Shown: positions 9,382 to 17,824, counted from the first letter of the stretch. The stretch: DNA of 64,000 nucleotides from Streptomyces sp. NBC_00285 (GCF_036174265.1 NZ_CP108055.1:5642001-5706000); one strand, 5' to 3'. Made by a program: numbers and translations. The notes: generated from the letters alone by a model not told the origin.

Positions 9382-10656
9382 TCAGCCCTGTCGCTCGATC
9401 CACTCGCTGCCGCCCAGCGGGTAGTCGTAGCCGGGGCGGTCGGCGTCGGCGCTGGTGCGGAACGGGGTGCCGCCGTTGTCGATACGGACGGTCCCGTGGC
9501 GGTCGCCGCTGGACCAGTCCAGGGAGAGGTCCCAGCGGACGTCGTACGACCCGGTGCGGGCGGTGACGTAGAAGACCTCGGGGTCGGATTCGCTGACCTT
9601 GTAGGGGAAGGCGCGCTGGCCGCCCCTGACGGTGAGCGCGGGGCTGCCCTGATCCAGGTCGACGACGAACGACTTGGTCTCGACGCCGCCGCCGCAGCCG
9701 ACGCCCATCGAGTAGTCGTTCCAGGCGAGCGGCGCGTTCTTGGTGAGGACGCGGACGTGCAGCGCGTTCAGTACGACGGTCTCCTCGCCGGTGCCCTGCA
9801 CGGTGAGGGCGATCTCCTGCTCGTCGGAGGAGACCGCCCCGTACGCGGCGGCCCAGCGCGGAGCATCCGGCTCGGTGGCCGGCGGGCCGACCTGCGCGGG
9901 TTCGCTGTCGACGAGGAAACGCTGGCTGCACGGGCTGTCGTACACATAGGGACGGGTGGCGACGGTGAGCGCGGCGGCGGTGCTCTCCGGCCGGCTCGTG
10001 GCCTGCTTGCCGACGCTGGGAGACGTGCCGGTCCCGGTGGGGGAGACGGACGCCGACGGGGACGGTTCGAGTCCGCTTCCGTCGGCGGAGGGGGTGGCTG
10101 AGGGCTGCCCGGTGTCGACGTCCAGGGTGCCGGTGTACGTCGGCAACGCGGTGTCCCCGGCGCGCACGGCTGTCGGACGCAGGGTGTACGCGACGGCTCC
10201 GAGCGCGGCGAGAACCGCGACGGAGGCGATCAGCGCGGTACGGCGACGGCGGAGCCACGAAGGGCGCGACGAGGAGACCTCGGGCGGCGGCCCGACGACG
10301 ACCGGATCGCCGTTCTGGCCGCCCTCGTCACCCGCACCGCTCTCCGTACCGGCTTCCCGGGGCGCGTCCGTCGCCGGGCCCTGATCCGCCCTGCGTCCGC
10401 GCGCCGCGTCCGCCAGGATCCAGCTCCGGTGCAGTTCCACCAGTTCCTGCGGCGTGGCCCGGCAGACCCGCGCGAGGCGTTCCACGGGCGCGTAGTCGAC
10501 CGGCAGCGCGGTGCCGTTGCAGTAGCGGTGCAGCGTCGACGTACTCATGTGCAGGCGCTTGGCGAGCGTCCCGTAACTGAGTCCCGAGCGGTCCTTGAGC
10601 TCCCGCAGCCGGCGCGCGAACGCCTCCGTCTCCCCGCTCGCCGTTGCCTCCGACAC
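9382..10656 (-). CDS. Membrane-anchored XRE-family regulator
   Basis: 424-residue protein. An N-terminal helix-turn-helix of the XRE/Cro type (about 12-65, LSYGTLAKRLHMSTSTLHRY) is followed by a charged linker, a single membrane segment (about 139-162, TALIASVAVLAALGAVAYTL) and a secreted domain of about 240 residues with no recognised fold. The layout suggests a one-component sensor with the DNA-binding part inside and the sensing part outside. It diverges from the DUF4232 lipoprotein gene at 10844, a likely target by position. Confidence 0.82.
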   Translation of the reverse strand: MSEATASGETEAFARRLRELKDRSGLSYGTLAKRLHMSTSTLHRYCNGTALPVDYAPVERLARVCRATPQELVELHRSWILADAARGRRADQGPATDAPREAGTESGAGDEGGQNGDPVVVGPPPEVSSSRPSWLRRRRTALIASVAVLAALGAVAYTLRPTAVRAGDTALPTYTGTLDVDTGQPSATPSADGSGLEPSPSASVSPTGTGTSPSVGKQATSRPESTAAALTVATRPYVYDSPCSQRFLVDSEPAQVGPPATEPDAPRWAAAYGAVSSDEQEIALTVQGTGEETVVLNALHVRVLTKNAPLAWNDYSMGVGCGGGVETKSFVVDLDQGSPALTVRGGQRAFPYKVSESDPEVFYVTARTGSYDVRWDLSLDWSSGDRHGTVRIDNGGTPFRTSADADRPGYDYPLGGSEWIERQG

Positions 10657-10843
10657 CCGTTCCCCTCAACCCCCGCGTCCCGGAAACGCGTTCCAGGCTC
10701 GCCGTGTTCTCCCTGTTCAGCGTGTGTTCCGGCGTTCCAGCGTCCCCAACTGCCCATGGAGTCTGGCGGTCGGGACGGATCGCCTCACAAGCTTCGGTCA
10801 TCCAATCACCACCGCCACCCGAACACTCAAGGGGCTCAGCAGC

Positions 10844-11557
10844 ATGTCCGACCTCCGCACCTCCCGCACCCGTCTCGTCGCCGCCGCCGCGACCACCGTC
10901 CTCGCCGCGCTGTCCCTGACCGCGTGCGGCGACGCGACGGGCACTCAGGACGAGGGCAGCGCGGTGACCAAGAGCCCTTCCCTCACCGCCTCTTCCTCCG
11001 CCACCGCCTCCGACTCCGCGGATCCCTCGGCGACGTCGGGGACGTCGGGGACCTCCGGCGCCACGAAGTCGTCGGCCGTCGGTGGCTCGACGCGGACCCC
11101 CGTGGTGAAGGCGCCCGCAGTCGCCGACAAGCCGGTCACCTGCGAGGGCTCCAACACCAAGACGGTCGCCGCCCCGCTGAACCGTCCCGTGAACCACATG
11201 CTGCTCACGGTGACCAACACCGGCAGCAGGACCTGCTACCTGTACACCTACCCGGCCGTCAGGTTCGGCGAGGCCCAGTCCGTGCCGCCGGTCATCGAGG
11301 ACTCGCAGCCGCAGGCGGTCGTCACGCTCGAGCCGGGCCAGTCCGGTTACGCCTCCGTGGCCCTGTCCGCCACCGACGGCAGCGGCGGGAACGGCTACAC
11401 CGCGAAGTCGTTGGCCGTCTACTTCCACGGCCGCTCCGGCAACGAGAGCGTCGGCAGGGGCGCGAACCCGTCGCTGCCCGCGAAGGGCGTCTACGTCGAC
11501 GACTCGCTCAAGGTCACGTACTGGCAGCAGTCGATGGACGACGCCGTCAGTTGGTGA
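10844..11557 (+). CDS. DUF4232 lipoprotein
   Basis: 237-residue secreted lipoprotein. The signal peptide ends in lipobox LTAC (Cys about residue 27). A Ser/Thr-rich linker follows, then a DUF4232 beta-sandwich domain (about 100-235, starting VTCEGSNT and including NHMLLTVTNTGSRTCYL). DUF4232 proteins are common in Streptomyces envelopes; their function is unknown. The ATG at 10844 starts the signal peptide, and a longer frame from 10595 overlaps the regulator. Divergence from the membrane-anchored XRE gene suggests control by it. Confidence 0.85.
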   Translation: MSDLRTSRTRLVAAAATTVLAALSLTACGDATGTQDEGSAVTKSPSLTASSSATASDSADPSATSGTSGTSGATKSSAVGGSTRTPVVKAPAVADKPVTCEGSNTKTVAAPLNRPVNHMLLTVTNTGSRTCYLYTYPAVRFGEAQSVPPVIEDSQPQAVVTLEPGQSGYASVALSATDGSGGNGYTAKSLAVYFHGRSGNESVGRGANPSLPAKGVYVDDSLKVTYWQQSMDDAVSW

Positions 11558-11611
11558 TCCGTCGGCGGGAATCCCGGCGGCTCGGTGCTGTCGGCCGGTC
11601 CCCGCTCGTGG

Positions 11612-11965
11612 TCAGCCGGTGCCGCGGACGGAGCTGTCGGGCGTCTGGTGCCCGGCGGAGCGGCGGTACTCGGCGTTGATGCGCTGGGCTTCCTCGAGCT
11701 GGTCCTCAAGGATGACGATGCGGCAGGCGGCGTCGATCGGGGTGCCCCGGTCGACGAGCTCGCGGGCACGCGCCGCGATCCGCAGTTGGTAGCGGGAGTA
11801 CCGGCGGTGCCCGCCCTCCGAGCGCAGCGGAGTGATCAGACGGGACTCACCGAGGGCGCGGAGGAACGCCGGCGTGGTGCCGAGCATCGCGGCGGCCCGC
11901 CCCATCGTGTACGCGGGGTAGTCATCGTCGTCCAGACGATCACCGAGAGGAATATCTGCTGTCAT
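11612..11965 (-). CDS. MerR-like helix-turn-helix regulator
   Basis: 117-residue DNA-binding protein. The N-terminal MerR-type winged helix includes YTMGRAAAMLGTT, LRALGESRLITPLRSEGGHRRYS and YQLRIAARARELVDRG. A short coiled coil follows (VILEDQLEEAQRINAEYRR, about 83-101) for dimerisation. There is no effector domain or metal-binding Cys, so it may act as a simple repressor/activator. The ATG at 11965 is preceded by a leader hairpin at 11994-12025. It lies downstream of the csp2-helicase2 operon, separated by a strong palindrome. Confidence 0.85.
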   Translation of the reverse strand: MTADIPLGDRLDDDDYPAYTMGRAAAMLGTTPAFLRALGESRLITPLRSEGGHRRYSRYQLRIAARARELVDRGTPIDAACRIVILEDQLEEAQRINAEYRRSAGHQTPDSSVRGTG

Positions 11966-11993
11966 GTCACCTCGTAGTGGTGCAACGCGTCGA

Positions 11994-12025
11994 GGGGCCC
12001 CGGTGCTGTACGGCACCAGGGCCCC
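11994..12025 (-). promoter_or_regulatory. Leader hairpin of MerR-like gene
   Basis: 12-bp stem with one mismatch (11994-12006 with 12013-12025) and a 6-nt loop, 28 bp upstream of the start codon. It may affect translation of the regulator or be a leftover terminator. Confidence 0.4.
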
Positions 12026-12349
12026 GAAGGAAATTCAACACCATCTGTCGGCTCTTGTGCTCCGCCGACCTTCTGTTTCCGCTACCTGCCCTGCAGAAGG
12101 GGGGTACGGGGATCGCGGCTGCCTGACCGGGGACCACCTTCCAATCCGGGGTCTTGCGGTACCCGGGCCGAGGGCCTCTCGGGCCGGGCGATCCTGATGG
12201 CGTCTGCTCCTCCGTTCTTCCTCTGAACCAACCAGTCATTGCTGGACTGACCTGCGAACTTCTTGTACTGCCACCCGGCAGTTCGTGTCTGCCGGGTCCT
12301 GCTCGACCGGTGTCTATGCGAAGAAGACTAACCATGCCGGAGCCCAATG

Positions 12350-12392
12350 TCTACTCTGGCAAGAGTAGATTTCAGCCCTCTGGGGGAGTAGA
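12350..12392. promoter_or_regulatory. Inverted and direct TCTACTC repeats upstream of MerR-like gene
   Basis: Arms TCTACTCT and AGAGTAGA (12350-12357, 12362-12369) with a GGCA spacer, plus a further GAGTAGA at 12386-12392. This is an AT-richer island about 390 bp upstream of the MerR-like start. It is a plausible operator; the regulator involved is not known. The rest of 12026-12429 shows no gene. Confidence 0.4.
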
Positions 12393-12429
12393 TAGCCTGA
12401 CCTGCGACGACGGGGACCGTACCCGTCAG

Positions 12430-12485
12430 GGAACAGCGATGAGGGCCCTGCCGACGCGCGTCGGCAGGGCCCTCATCGCTGTTCC
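12430..12485. terminator. Perfect 56-bp palindrome
   Basis: Each base from 12430 pairs with its mirror base to 12485: a perfect 28-bp inverted repeat with no spacer. It lies 47 bp after the stop of the CBS-like gene, so it probably terminates the csp2-helicase2 operon and insulates the MerR-like gene. Confidence 0.7.
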
Positions 12486-12532
12486 TGTGGGCGGTCTCAG
12501 ACAACCGCCCCCTTCTCATCCGTCCGGCGGAG

Positions 12533-12841
12533 CTACCCGACGGCGACGCACCGAGAGGCGGTCGACGTGAACGCCCCACCGAGGACGTCCCGGAGCCGGA
12601 TGCGGTCCGTGTACATGGAGCTGTCGCGGTGAACCGCGAGTTCGGCCCGGGTGACCGAGCCCGTGCACTGGTCGTCCCCGTCGCACAGGAGGAGGTACTC
12701 GACACCGGCCCCGGTCATGACGGACAGCGCGACCTCGACGGTCATGTCGTCCCGGACCCGGGGTCCGTGGGCGTCCATGGCGTGGCCCATGTGCATGGGC
12801 GAGAGATCCGCGTGCCGTCGGTGTGTCCGGAACGGTGTCAA
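12533..12841 (-). CDS. Small CBS-domain-like protein
   Basis: 102-residue protein resembling part of a CBS pair (about 33-90: MTVEVALSVMTGAGVEYLLL, then SVTRAELAVHRD and RLRDVLGGAF). CBS modules bind adenosyl nucleotides and regulate partners. A TTG start at 12841 is chosen because AGGAGG (12848-12853) lies at good distance; in-frame ATGs at 12796 and 12790 have no ribosome site. It is the last gene of the csp2-helicase2 module, 41 bp after helicase 2. A role in sensing energy state during cold adaptation is inference from position. Confidence 0.7.
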   Translation of the reverse strand: MTPFRTHRRHADLSPMHMGHAMDAHGPRVRDDMTVEVALSVMTGAGVEYLLLCDGDDQCTGSVTRAELAVHRDSSMYTDRIRLRDVLGGAFTSTASRCVAVG

Positions 12842-12882
12842 AGGTGCCTCCTGGGAGATGGGTGGACTGCTGACCGGCTCTT

Positions 12883-14373
12883 CTAGGCCGCGGAGTCGAG
12901 GGCGGACCGCTGCGGACGGCGCCGCGCCGGACGTCCGTTGCCGCCACGCCCCTGGCCGCCCCGGGACGAGGTGCTCCCGGAGGACGGGGCGCGCCGCGGA
13001 CGGGCCGCGGCCGGTGCCGTGATGACCACAGGGACACCGGAGGGGGCCTGGGCACCGGTGATCCGGGCCAGCTCCGCCTCACCGGACCGTACGGAGGTGT
13101 TCTGCGGGGTGATGCCGGCGGAGGTCATCAGCCGGCTCATGCTCCGACGCTGGCCGGGCGTCACGAGGGTGACGACACTGCCGGACTCGCCGGCGCGTGC
13201 GGTACGGCCGCCGCGGTGCAGGTAGTCCTTGTGGTCGGTGGGCGGATCCACGTTGACGACCAGGTCGAGGTTGTCGACGTGGATGCCGCGGGCCGCCACG
13301 TTGGTCGCCACCAGGACCGTCACATGCCCGGTCTTGAACTGGGCCAGTGTCCGGGTGCGCTGGGGCTGGGACTTGCCGCCGTGCAGAGCCGCGGCGCGGA
13401 CACCACTGCTCAGCAGGTGCTTGGTCAGCCGGTCCACGGCGTGCTTGGTGTCCAGGAACATGATCACCCGGCCGTCCCGTGCGGCGATCTCGGTGGTCGT
13501 CCGGTGCTTGTCGGCCTCGTGCACGTGGAGCACGTGGTGCTCCATCGTGGTGACCGCGGCCGCCGACGGGTCGACGGAGTGGACCACCGGGTCGCTCAGG
13601 TAGCGGCGCACGAGCAGGTCGACGTTGCGGTCCAGGGTGGCCGAGAAGAGCATCCGCTGCCCATCGGCACGCACCTGGTCGAGCAGCGCGGTGACCTGGG
13701 GCATGAAGCCCATGTCGGCCATCTGGTCGGCCTCGTCGAGAACGGTGATGGCGACCTGGTCCAGCCGGCAGTCGCCCCGGCCGATGAGGTCCTTGAGCCG
13801 TCCCGGGGTCGCGACGACGATCTCCGCCCCGGTCCGCAGTGCGTTCGCCTGCCGGCTGATCGACATGCCGCCGACGACGGTGGCCAGCCGGAGCTGCACG
13901 GAGCGGGCGTACGGGGTGAGCGCGTCCGTCACCTGCTGGGCGAGCTCGCGGGTCGGGACGAGGACCAGGGCGAGCGGCTGCCGGGGCTCCGCGCGCCGGC
14001 CCACGGTACGGGCCAGGGTCGCGAGGCCGAAGGCGAGGGTCTTGCCCGAGCCGGTCCGGCCGCGGCCGAGCACGTCACGTCCGGCGAGGGAGTTCGGCAG
14101 CGTCGCCCCCTGGATGGGGAACGGCTCCGACATGCCCTCGCGTCCGAGTGCGGCCAGCAGGGGCGCCGGCAGGTCGAGGTCGGCGAACGACTCGACCGGG
14201 GGAAGCGCGGGTGTGACCGTCACCGGCAGTGCGAACTCGCCCTGGGGGGCGGCCTGTCGACGGTCGTTGCCCTTGGAACGCCGCGGAGCCCCCGAGCGCA
14301 CGGGGGCGGAGTTCCAGGAGCGGTCGTGGGAGCGGGTTGTGCGGGTGGTGCGTTCGGTGCGTGCGCGGTTCAA
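12883..14373 (-). CDS. DEAD-box RNA helicase (copy 2)
   Basis: 496-residue ATP-dependent RNA helicase, paralogous over its whole length to 5546-6967. Motifs: EPFPIQ, GRTGSGKT, PTRELAQQ, TPGRLKD, VLDEADQM, LFSATLD, HRGGRTARAG, and a basic Gly/Arg-rich tail (GGQGRGGNGRPARR) for RNA contact. I chose the TTG at 14373 (LNRARTERTT), 7 nt after GAGGAAG, matching the position of the ribosome site in copy 1; no ATG fits. It is cotranscribed with csp2 upstream and the CBS-like gene downstream. Confidence 0.93.
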   Translation of the reverse strand: MNRARTERTTRTTRSHDRSWNSAPVRSGAPRRSKGNDRRQAAPQGEFALPVTVTPALPPVESFADLDLPAPLLAALGREGMSEPFPIQGATLPNSLAGRDVLGRGRTGSGKTLAFGLATLARTVGRRAEPRQPLALVLVPTRELAQQVTDALTPYARSVQLRLATVVGGMSISRQANALRTGAEIVVATPGRLKDLIGRGDCRLDQVAITVLDEADQMADMGFMPQVTALLDQVRADGQRMLFSATLDRNVDLLVRRYLSDPVVHSVDPSAAAVTTMEHHVLHVHEADKHRTTTEIAARDGRVIMFLDTKHAVDRLTKHLLSSGVRAAALHGGKSQPQRTRTLAQFKTGHVTVLVATNVAARGIHVDNLDLVVNVDPPTDHKDYLHRGGRTARAGESGSVVTLVTPGQRRSMSRLMTSAGITPQNTSVRSGEAELARITGAQAPSGVPVVITAPAAARPRRAPSSGSTSSRGGQGRGGNGRPARRRPQRSALDSAA

Positions 14374-14375
14374 GC

Positions 14376-14425
14376 GGAACCTTCCTCGATGTTGGCACAT
14401 AGGCACGTAGCAAGGAATTTCCGCG
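14376..14425 (-). promoter_or_regulatory. Conserved leader of helicase 2
   Basis: Counterpart of 6974-7020: GGAATTCCTTG, ACGTGCC and CATCGAGGAAGGTTCC occur in the same order ahead of the TTG start. Retention in both paralogous modules argues for function. Confidence 0.45.
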
Positions 14426-14526
14426 GCAGGAGAACTGCGCAGGGAATCGCGAGAACGAGCCGGAGACGATGGGCGCTGAGTCGGAAGCGGTGGGCGGCCG
14501 TCCGGCACGCGCCCGGAAATGCAGCG

Positions 14527-14562
14527 AGCTGGGGCCCGCACCCCAAGGTGCGGGCCCCAGCT
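14527..14562 (-). terminator. Hairpin between csp2 and helicase 2
   Basis: Perfect 16-bp stem (14527-14542 with 14547-14562) and a 4-nt loop, 24 bp after the csp2 stop. It matches the position of the hairpin in module 1 and probably lowers read-through into the helicase gene. Confidence 0.6.
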
Positions 14563-14586
14563 GCGAAGTACGCGATGCTGCGGGTG

Positions 14587-14790
14587 TCAGGCGGGAACGA
14601 TGTTCTCGGCCGTCGGGCCCTTCTGGCCCTGCGCGATGTCGAAGGACACCTTCTGACCTTCCAGCAGCTCACGGAAGCCCTGGGCGGCGATGTTCGAGTA
14701 GTGGGCGAAGACGTCGGGGCCGCCGCCGTCCTGCTCGATGAAGCCGAAGCCCTTTTCCGAGTTGAACCACTTCACGGTGCCAGTAGCCAT
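14587..14790 (-). CDS. Cold-shock protein CspA family (copy 2)
   Basis: 67-residue cold-shock domain, full length, with RNP1 KGFGFIE and RNP2 VFAHYS. It differs from copy 1 mainly in the second half. The ATG at 14790 follows GGAG, which lies in a short hairpin (14797-14809) that could mask it. First gene of the csp2-helicase2-CBS operon. Nucleic-acid chaperone role as for copy 1. Confidence 0.96.
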   Translation of the reverse strand: MATGTVKWFNSEKGFGFIEQDGGGPDVFAHYSNIAAQGFRELLEGQKVSFDIAQGQKGPTAENIVPA

Positions 14791-14796
14791 GTTATT

Positions 14797-14809
14797 TCTC
14801 CTTCGGAGA
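14797..14809 (-). promoter_or_regulatory. Hairpin covering csp2 ribosome binding site
   Basis: Minus strand TCTCC-GAA-GGAGA: a 5-bp stem whose right arm is the Shine-Dalgarno sequence of csp2. It could act as a weak translation switch. The rest of 14810-15162 is leader and promoter DNA with no gene. Confidence 0.35.
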
Positions 14810-15162
14810 CGATGCCCGGAATTCGCCCTGTGCGGATTCCGCGTGCCGTGCTGATTAACCCGTCGGAAAAATAAACCTTCTGGCAACCACACCTGCAACT
14901 GACAGTGACATTAGCATGGCGGGATCGGCCACGTCCGGTGCGGAATTCCACATTGGGTCGGTGATCGAGGAATACTCGCCGGGCACCGCACCTATTTCTC
15001 ACTCGACGAGCACAGATATTGCTCCGCGCGGATGCAGTGTTCCCGCCGGACATGTACGGCCGCAACGCCATGACCTCGGTCGATGGGCCGTTCGCGGCAC
15101 CCGCGGCCATCGCCGGCCGGGACGTCGGTGAACGCTCCGGGACCCCGCTGACGCAATGAAGG

Positions 15163-15645
15163 TCACATCGGCGTGGGAGAGCCGGCGTGCGCCGCCGTCC
15201 ATGTGATGTGCGGGGGCTCGACCCGCGCGCACAGGGGTCCGCCCTGCGGGTCGGTCAGGCCGAGCCGCCCCACCAGCAGCCCGTCGCGTGCGGCGGCGGC
15301 GAGCACGTCGGCGGGGATGACGTCGAGCAGGAGTTTGGCGCGGCGGAACATCGTGAACGTCCCCGCCTCGTCGACCGTGCCCCACGACAGGTAGACGAAC
15401 CGCCGGCCCAGACGGTCCTGTACGTACGGGCCCTTGATCTCGGTGCCGTCCGCGGAGGTGCTCGTGGTGCACTCCAGGCTCCAGGTCGCGGAGGGCGCGT
15501 CACCGGGCTGCGGATCGAGGAGCTCGGCCGGGCGGTCCCGCCGCTGCACGGCGACGTGGACGTTGTCGTACACGGGTACTTTGCCGTCGGCGGGGCCGGG
15601 GCAGGTGAGCCCGGGCAGATCGACGGCGTCGATGCGGATGCGCAT
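15163..15645 (-). CDS. DUF5990 family protein
   Basis: 160-residue soluble protein matching the actinobacterial DUF5990 pattern: MRIRIDAVDLPGL at the start, VAVQRRDRPAELLDPQPGDA, and FVYLSWGTVDEAGTFTMFRR in the middle. Function unknown. The fold looks mainly beta with a short helical insert (about 108-125). The start is placed at the ATG (15645) beginning MRIRIDAV; an upstream ATG adds four residues. It lies 55 bp upstream of the deacetylase stop, same strand, but no functional link is evident. Confidence 0.8.
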   Translation of the reverse strand: MRIRIDAVDLPGLTCPGPADGKVPVYDNVHVAVQRRDRPAELLDPQPGDAPSATWSLECTTSTSADGTEIKGPYVQDRLGRRFVYLSWGTVDEAGTFTMFRRAKLLLDVIPADVLAAAARDGLLVGRLGLTDPQGGPLCARVEPPHITWTAAHAGSPTPM

Positions 15646-15700
15646 GCCGGCCATCATCCGCCATCCCCGGGCGGGACTGAAAGGCAGCCGGGTCGCGGGC

Positions 15701-16474
15701 TCAGCGCACCGGGAAGCCGAAGGCGTAGCCCTGCTCCTTGAGGCGGGGGAGGACCTGGCGCAGGGCCTCGACGGTCTGGGAGCGGTCGCCGCCCGCGTCG
15801 TGGAAGAGGAGCGTCGGCCCGTTGGGCAGTTCCCGCTCGACGGTGGCGACGATGGCGTCGGTGCCCGGCCGCTCGAAGTCCTTGGTGTCCACGTTCCAGC
15901 CCAGCGGGCGCATGCCGTGGGAGGCGGCGAGCTTGCGGCTGTACGGGGTGAAGGCGCCGCCGGGCGCCCGGTAGTACATCGGCCGTACGCCCCCGGACGC
16001 CTCGATGATCATGCGCTCGGCGTCGAGGATCTCCCGCGACTGGTAGGCCTCGGACTTCTTGTCCATGGTGGTGTCGTGGGACACCGAGTGGTCGCACAGC
16101 CGGTGTCCGGCCGCGACGACCTTCTTCACGAGGTCCGGGTGGGCCTGCGCCTGCGTCCCCACCATGCAGAACGTGGCCTTCACCCCGTACTCCCGCAGTA
16201 CGTCGAGCACTTGGGGGGTCCACTCGGGGTCGGGGCCGTCGTCGATGGTGATGTTGACGCCGCGCGGCCCCTTGTCCGAGGCGTGCACGATGGTCATCGC
16301 GACCTGCTTGACGGTGCTGCCGGGCGCGGCCGACACCTTCGTCTTCGGCGACGAGCTTCCCAGGGCGCCGGCCTGGGCGGTCCACACCGAGGCTCCGGCG
16401 GCGAGCAACGTCACCCCGAGTGCCGCGCCGAGCACCTTGCCGTACCAGCCGCGCCCGCCGCCGTGCCGTGCCAT
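15701..16474 (-). CDS. Secreted polysaccharide deacetylase (CE4, NodB fold)
   Basis: 257 residues. An N-terminal membrane or signal segment (about 13-35) is followed by a NodB homology domain (about 70-255). CE4 motifs are in order: TIDDGPD with the catalytic base and metal Asp, HSVSH with the two metal His, RAPGG, WNVDTKDF, and LFHDAGGDRSQT with the catalytic His. It removes N-acetyl groups from cell-wall or chitin-type polymers outside the membrane. It diverges from the beta-helix gene at 16709; the 234-bp gap holds both promoters. Confidence 0.92.
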   Translation of the reverse strand: MARHGGGRGWYGKVLGAALGVTLLAAGASVWTAQAGALGSSSPKTKVSAAPGSTVKQVAMTIVHASDKGPRGVNITIDDGPDPEWTPQVLDVLREYGVKATFCMVGTQAQAHPDLVKKVVAAGHRLCDHSVSHDTTMDKKSEAYQSREILDAERMIIEASGGVRPMYYRAPGGAFTPYSRKLAASHGMRPLGWNVDTKDFERPGTDAIVATVERELPNGPTLLFHDAGGDRSQTVEALRQVLPRLKEQGYAFGFPVR

Positions 16475-16708
16475 GTCCGCCCCGCTTTCCCGCAGTTCCC
16501 GCTGATCCCCTGGTCACCTCGCGACCACCTGACAGGACGACGGAAGGCGGCCGCGGGATGCGTCCGTTACTGATCAAGGACAATCCCGGGGTGTTTCCCG
16601 GACAAGCGAACGAGCGGTGCGGGCACCAGGTCACTGCCTGTGGACGATGGATGACACGCCATCAGATGGTCTATCCGGGCCTTTCGCCGCCTTCATGGTC
16701 ATACCGTC

Positions 16709-17782
16709 ATGAATATGATGAAAGCTCGCATTGCTTACCTGGTATGCGCCGCAGCGCTCCTGGCGGTGGGCCTCGGGGCCGCCCCGCCCGCCGGAGCCGG
16801 AGCCTTCCCCAGGGCCCACGTGGTCCTCCCGGGGGAGTCGATCCAGCGGGCGGTGGACGCCGCCGGGCCGGGGGACACCGTCTTCCTGGCCCCCGGCACC
16901 TACCACGAGAGCGTCAAGGTGACCACGCCCGGGATCACCCTGCGCGGCAGTGGCGAGAGCACCGTCATCGAGCCGGGCACCACGAAGGCCGCCAACAGCT
17001 GTGCCGAGGGCGGCAACGGCATCTGCGTGGTCGGGACGAAGGACCACGACGTCAAGGGCGTCACCGTCGCCTCCCTGACCGTGACCGGCTTCGCCAGGAC
17101 CGGAGTGTTCGGGATGGCGACCGACGGACTGACCGTGCGGAACGTGACCGCGGTGAAGAACGGGGTGTGGGGGATCGCCGCGGAACGCTCGGTCCGCTCG
17201 GTGTTCCGCATGAACACCGCCCGGGACAACGGCGACGCCGGCCTGTTCCTCGCGAACACCATCAAGGAGGAGGCGGGCGCCGCCGACACCGAGGGGACGC
17301 TGGTCGAACACAACCGCCTGGAGGACAACCGGATCGGCATCACCGTCCGGCGCCTCAGGAACCTCACCGTCGCGGAGAACCACCTCACCGGCAACTGCGC
17401 GGGCGTCTTCGTCGTCGGCGACGAGAACAAGCCCAAGGCCGGCGCGATGACCCTGCGCGGCAACCACATCGCGCGGAACAACAAGTCCTGCCCGAAGACC
17501 GCACGGCTGGACGCGCTGCAGGGCTCCGGCATCGTGCTGACCGGCGCCGAGGACACCCTGGTGACGCACAACCGCATCACGGGCAACGTCGGCACCTCCC
17601 CGATGTCCGGCGGCATCGTCCTGTTCAAGAGCTTCGTGGGCACCACCAGCGAGCGGAACCGGATCACCGGCAACGTGCTGGAGGGCAACGCCCCGGCCGA
17701 CCTCGTCAACGCGGACACCGGCACCGGCAACACCTTCGACGGCAACCACTGCCGGGCGTCCCGGCCCGCGGGAATGTGCTGA
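16709..17782 (+). CDS. Secreted right-handed parallel beta-helix protein
   Basis: 357-residue protein. A signal peptide (about 1-30, AAALLAVGLGAAPPAGAGA) precedes a NosD/PbH1-type repeat domain over the rest of the chain, seen as recurring turns such as NRLEDNRIGITV, NHLTGNCAGVFV, NHIARNNKS and NRITGNVGTS. These folds bind or cleave polysaccharides; the catalytic type is not evident. It lies 42 bp before the O-methyltransferase gene in the same direction, so the two may be cotranscribed. Confidence 0.85.
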   Translation: MNMMKARIAYLVCAAALLAVGLGAAPPAGAGAFPRAHVVLPGESIQRAVDAAGPGDTVFLAPGTYHESVKVTTPGITLRGSGESTVIEPGTTKAANSCAEGGNGICVVGTKDHDVKGVTVASLTVTGFARTGVFGMATDGLTVRNVTAVKNGVWGIAAERSVRSVFRMNTARDNGDAGLFLANTIKEEAGAADTEGTLVEHNRLEDNRIGITVRRLRNLTVAENHLTGNCAGVFVVGDENKPKAGAMTLRGNHIARNNKSCPKTARLDALQGSGIVLTGAEDTLVTHNRITGNVGTSPMSGGIVLFKSFVGTTSERNRITGNVLEGNAPADLVNADTGTGNTFDGNHCRASRPAGMC

Positions 17783-17824
17783 CCGGGCCGTGATCTCTCA
17801 CAACTCCAAGAAGGAAGGCGGCAC

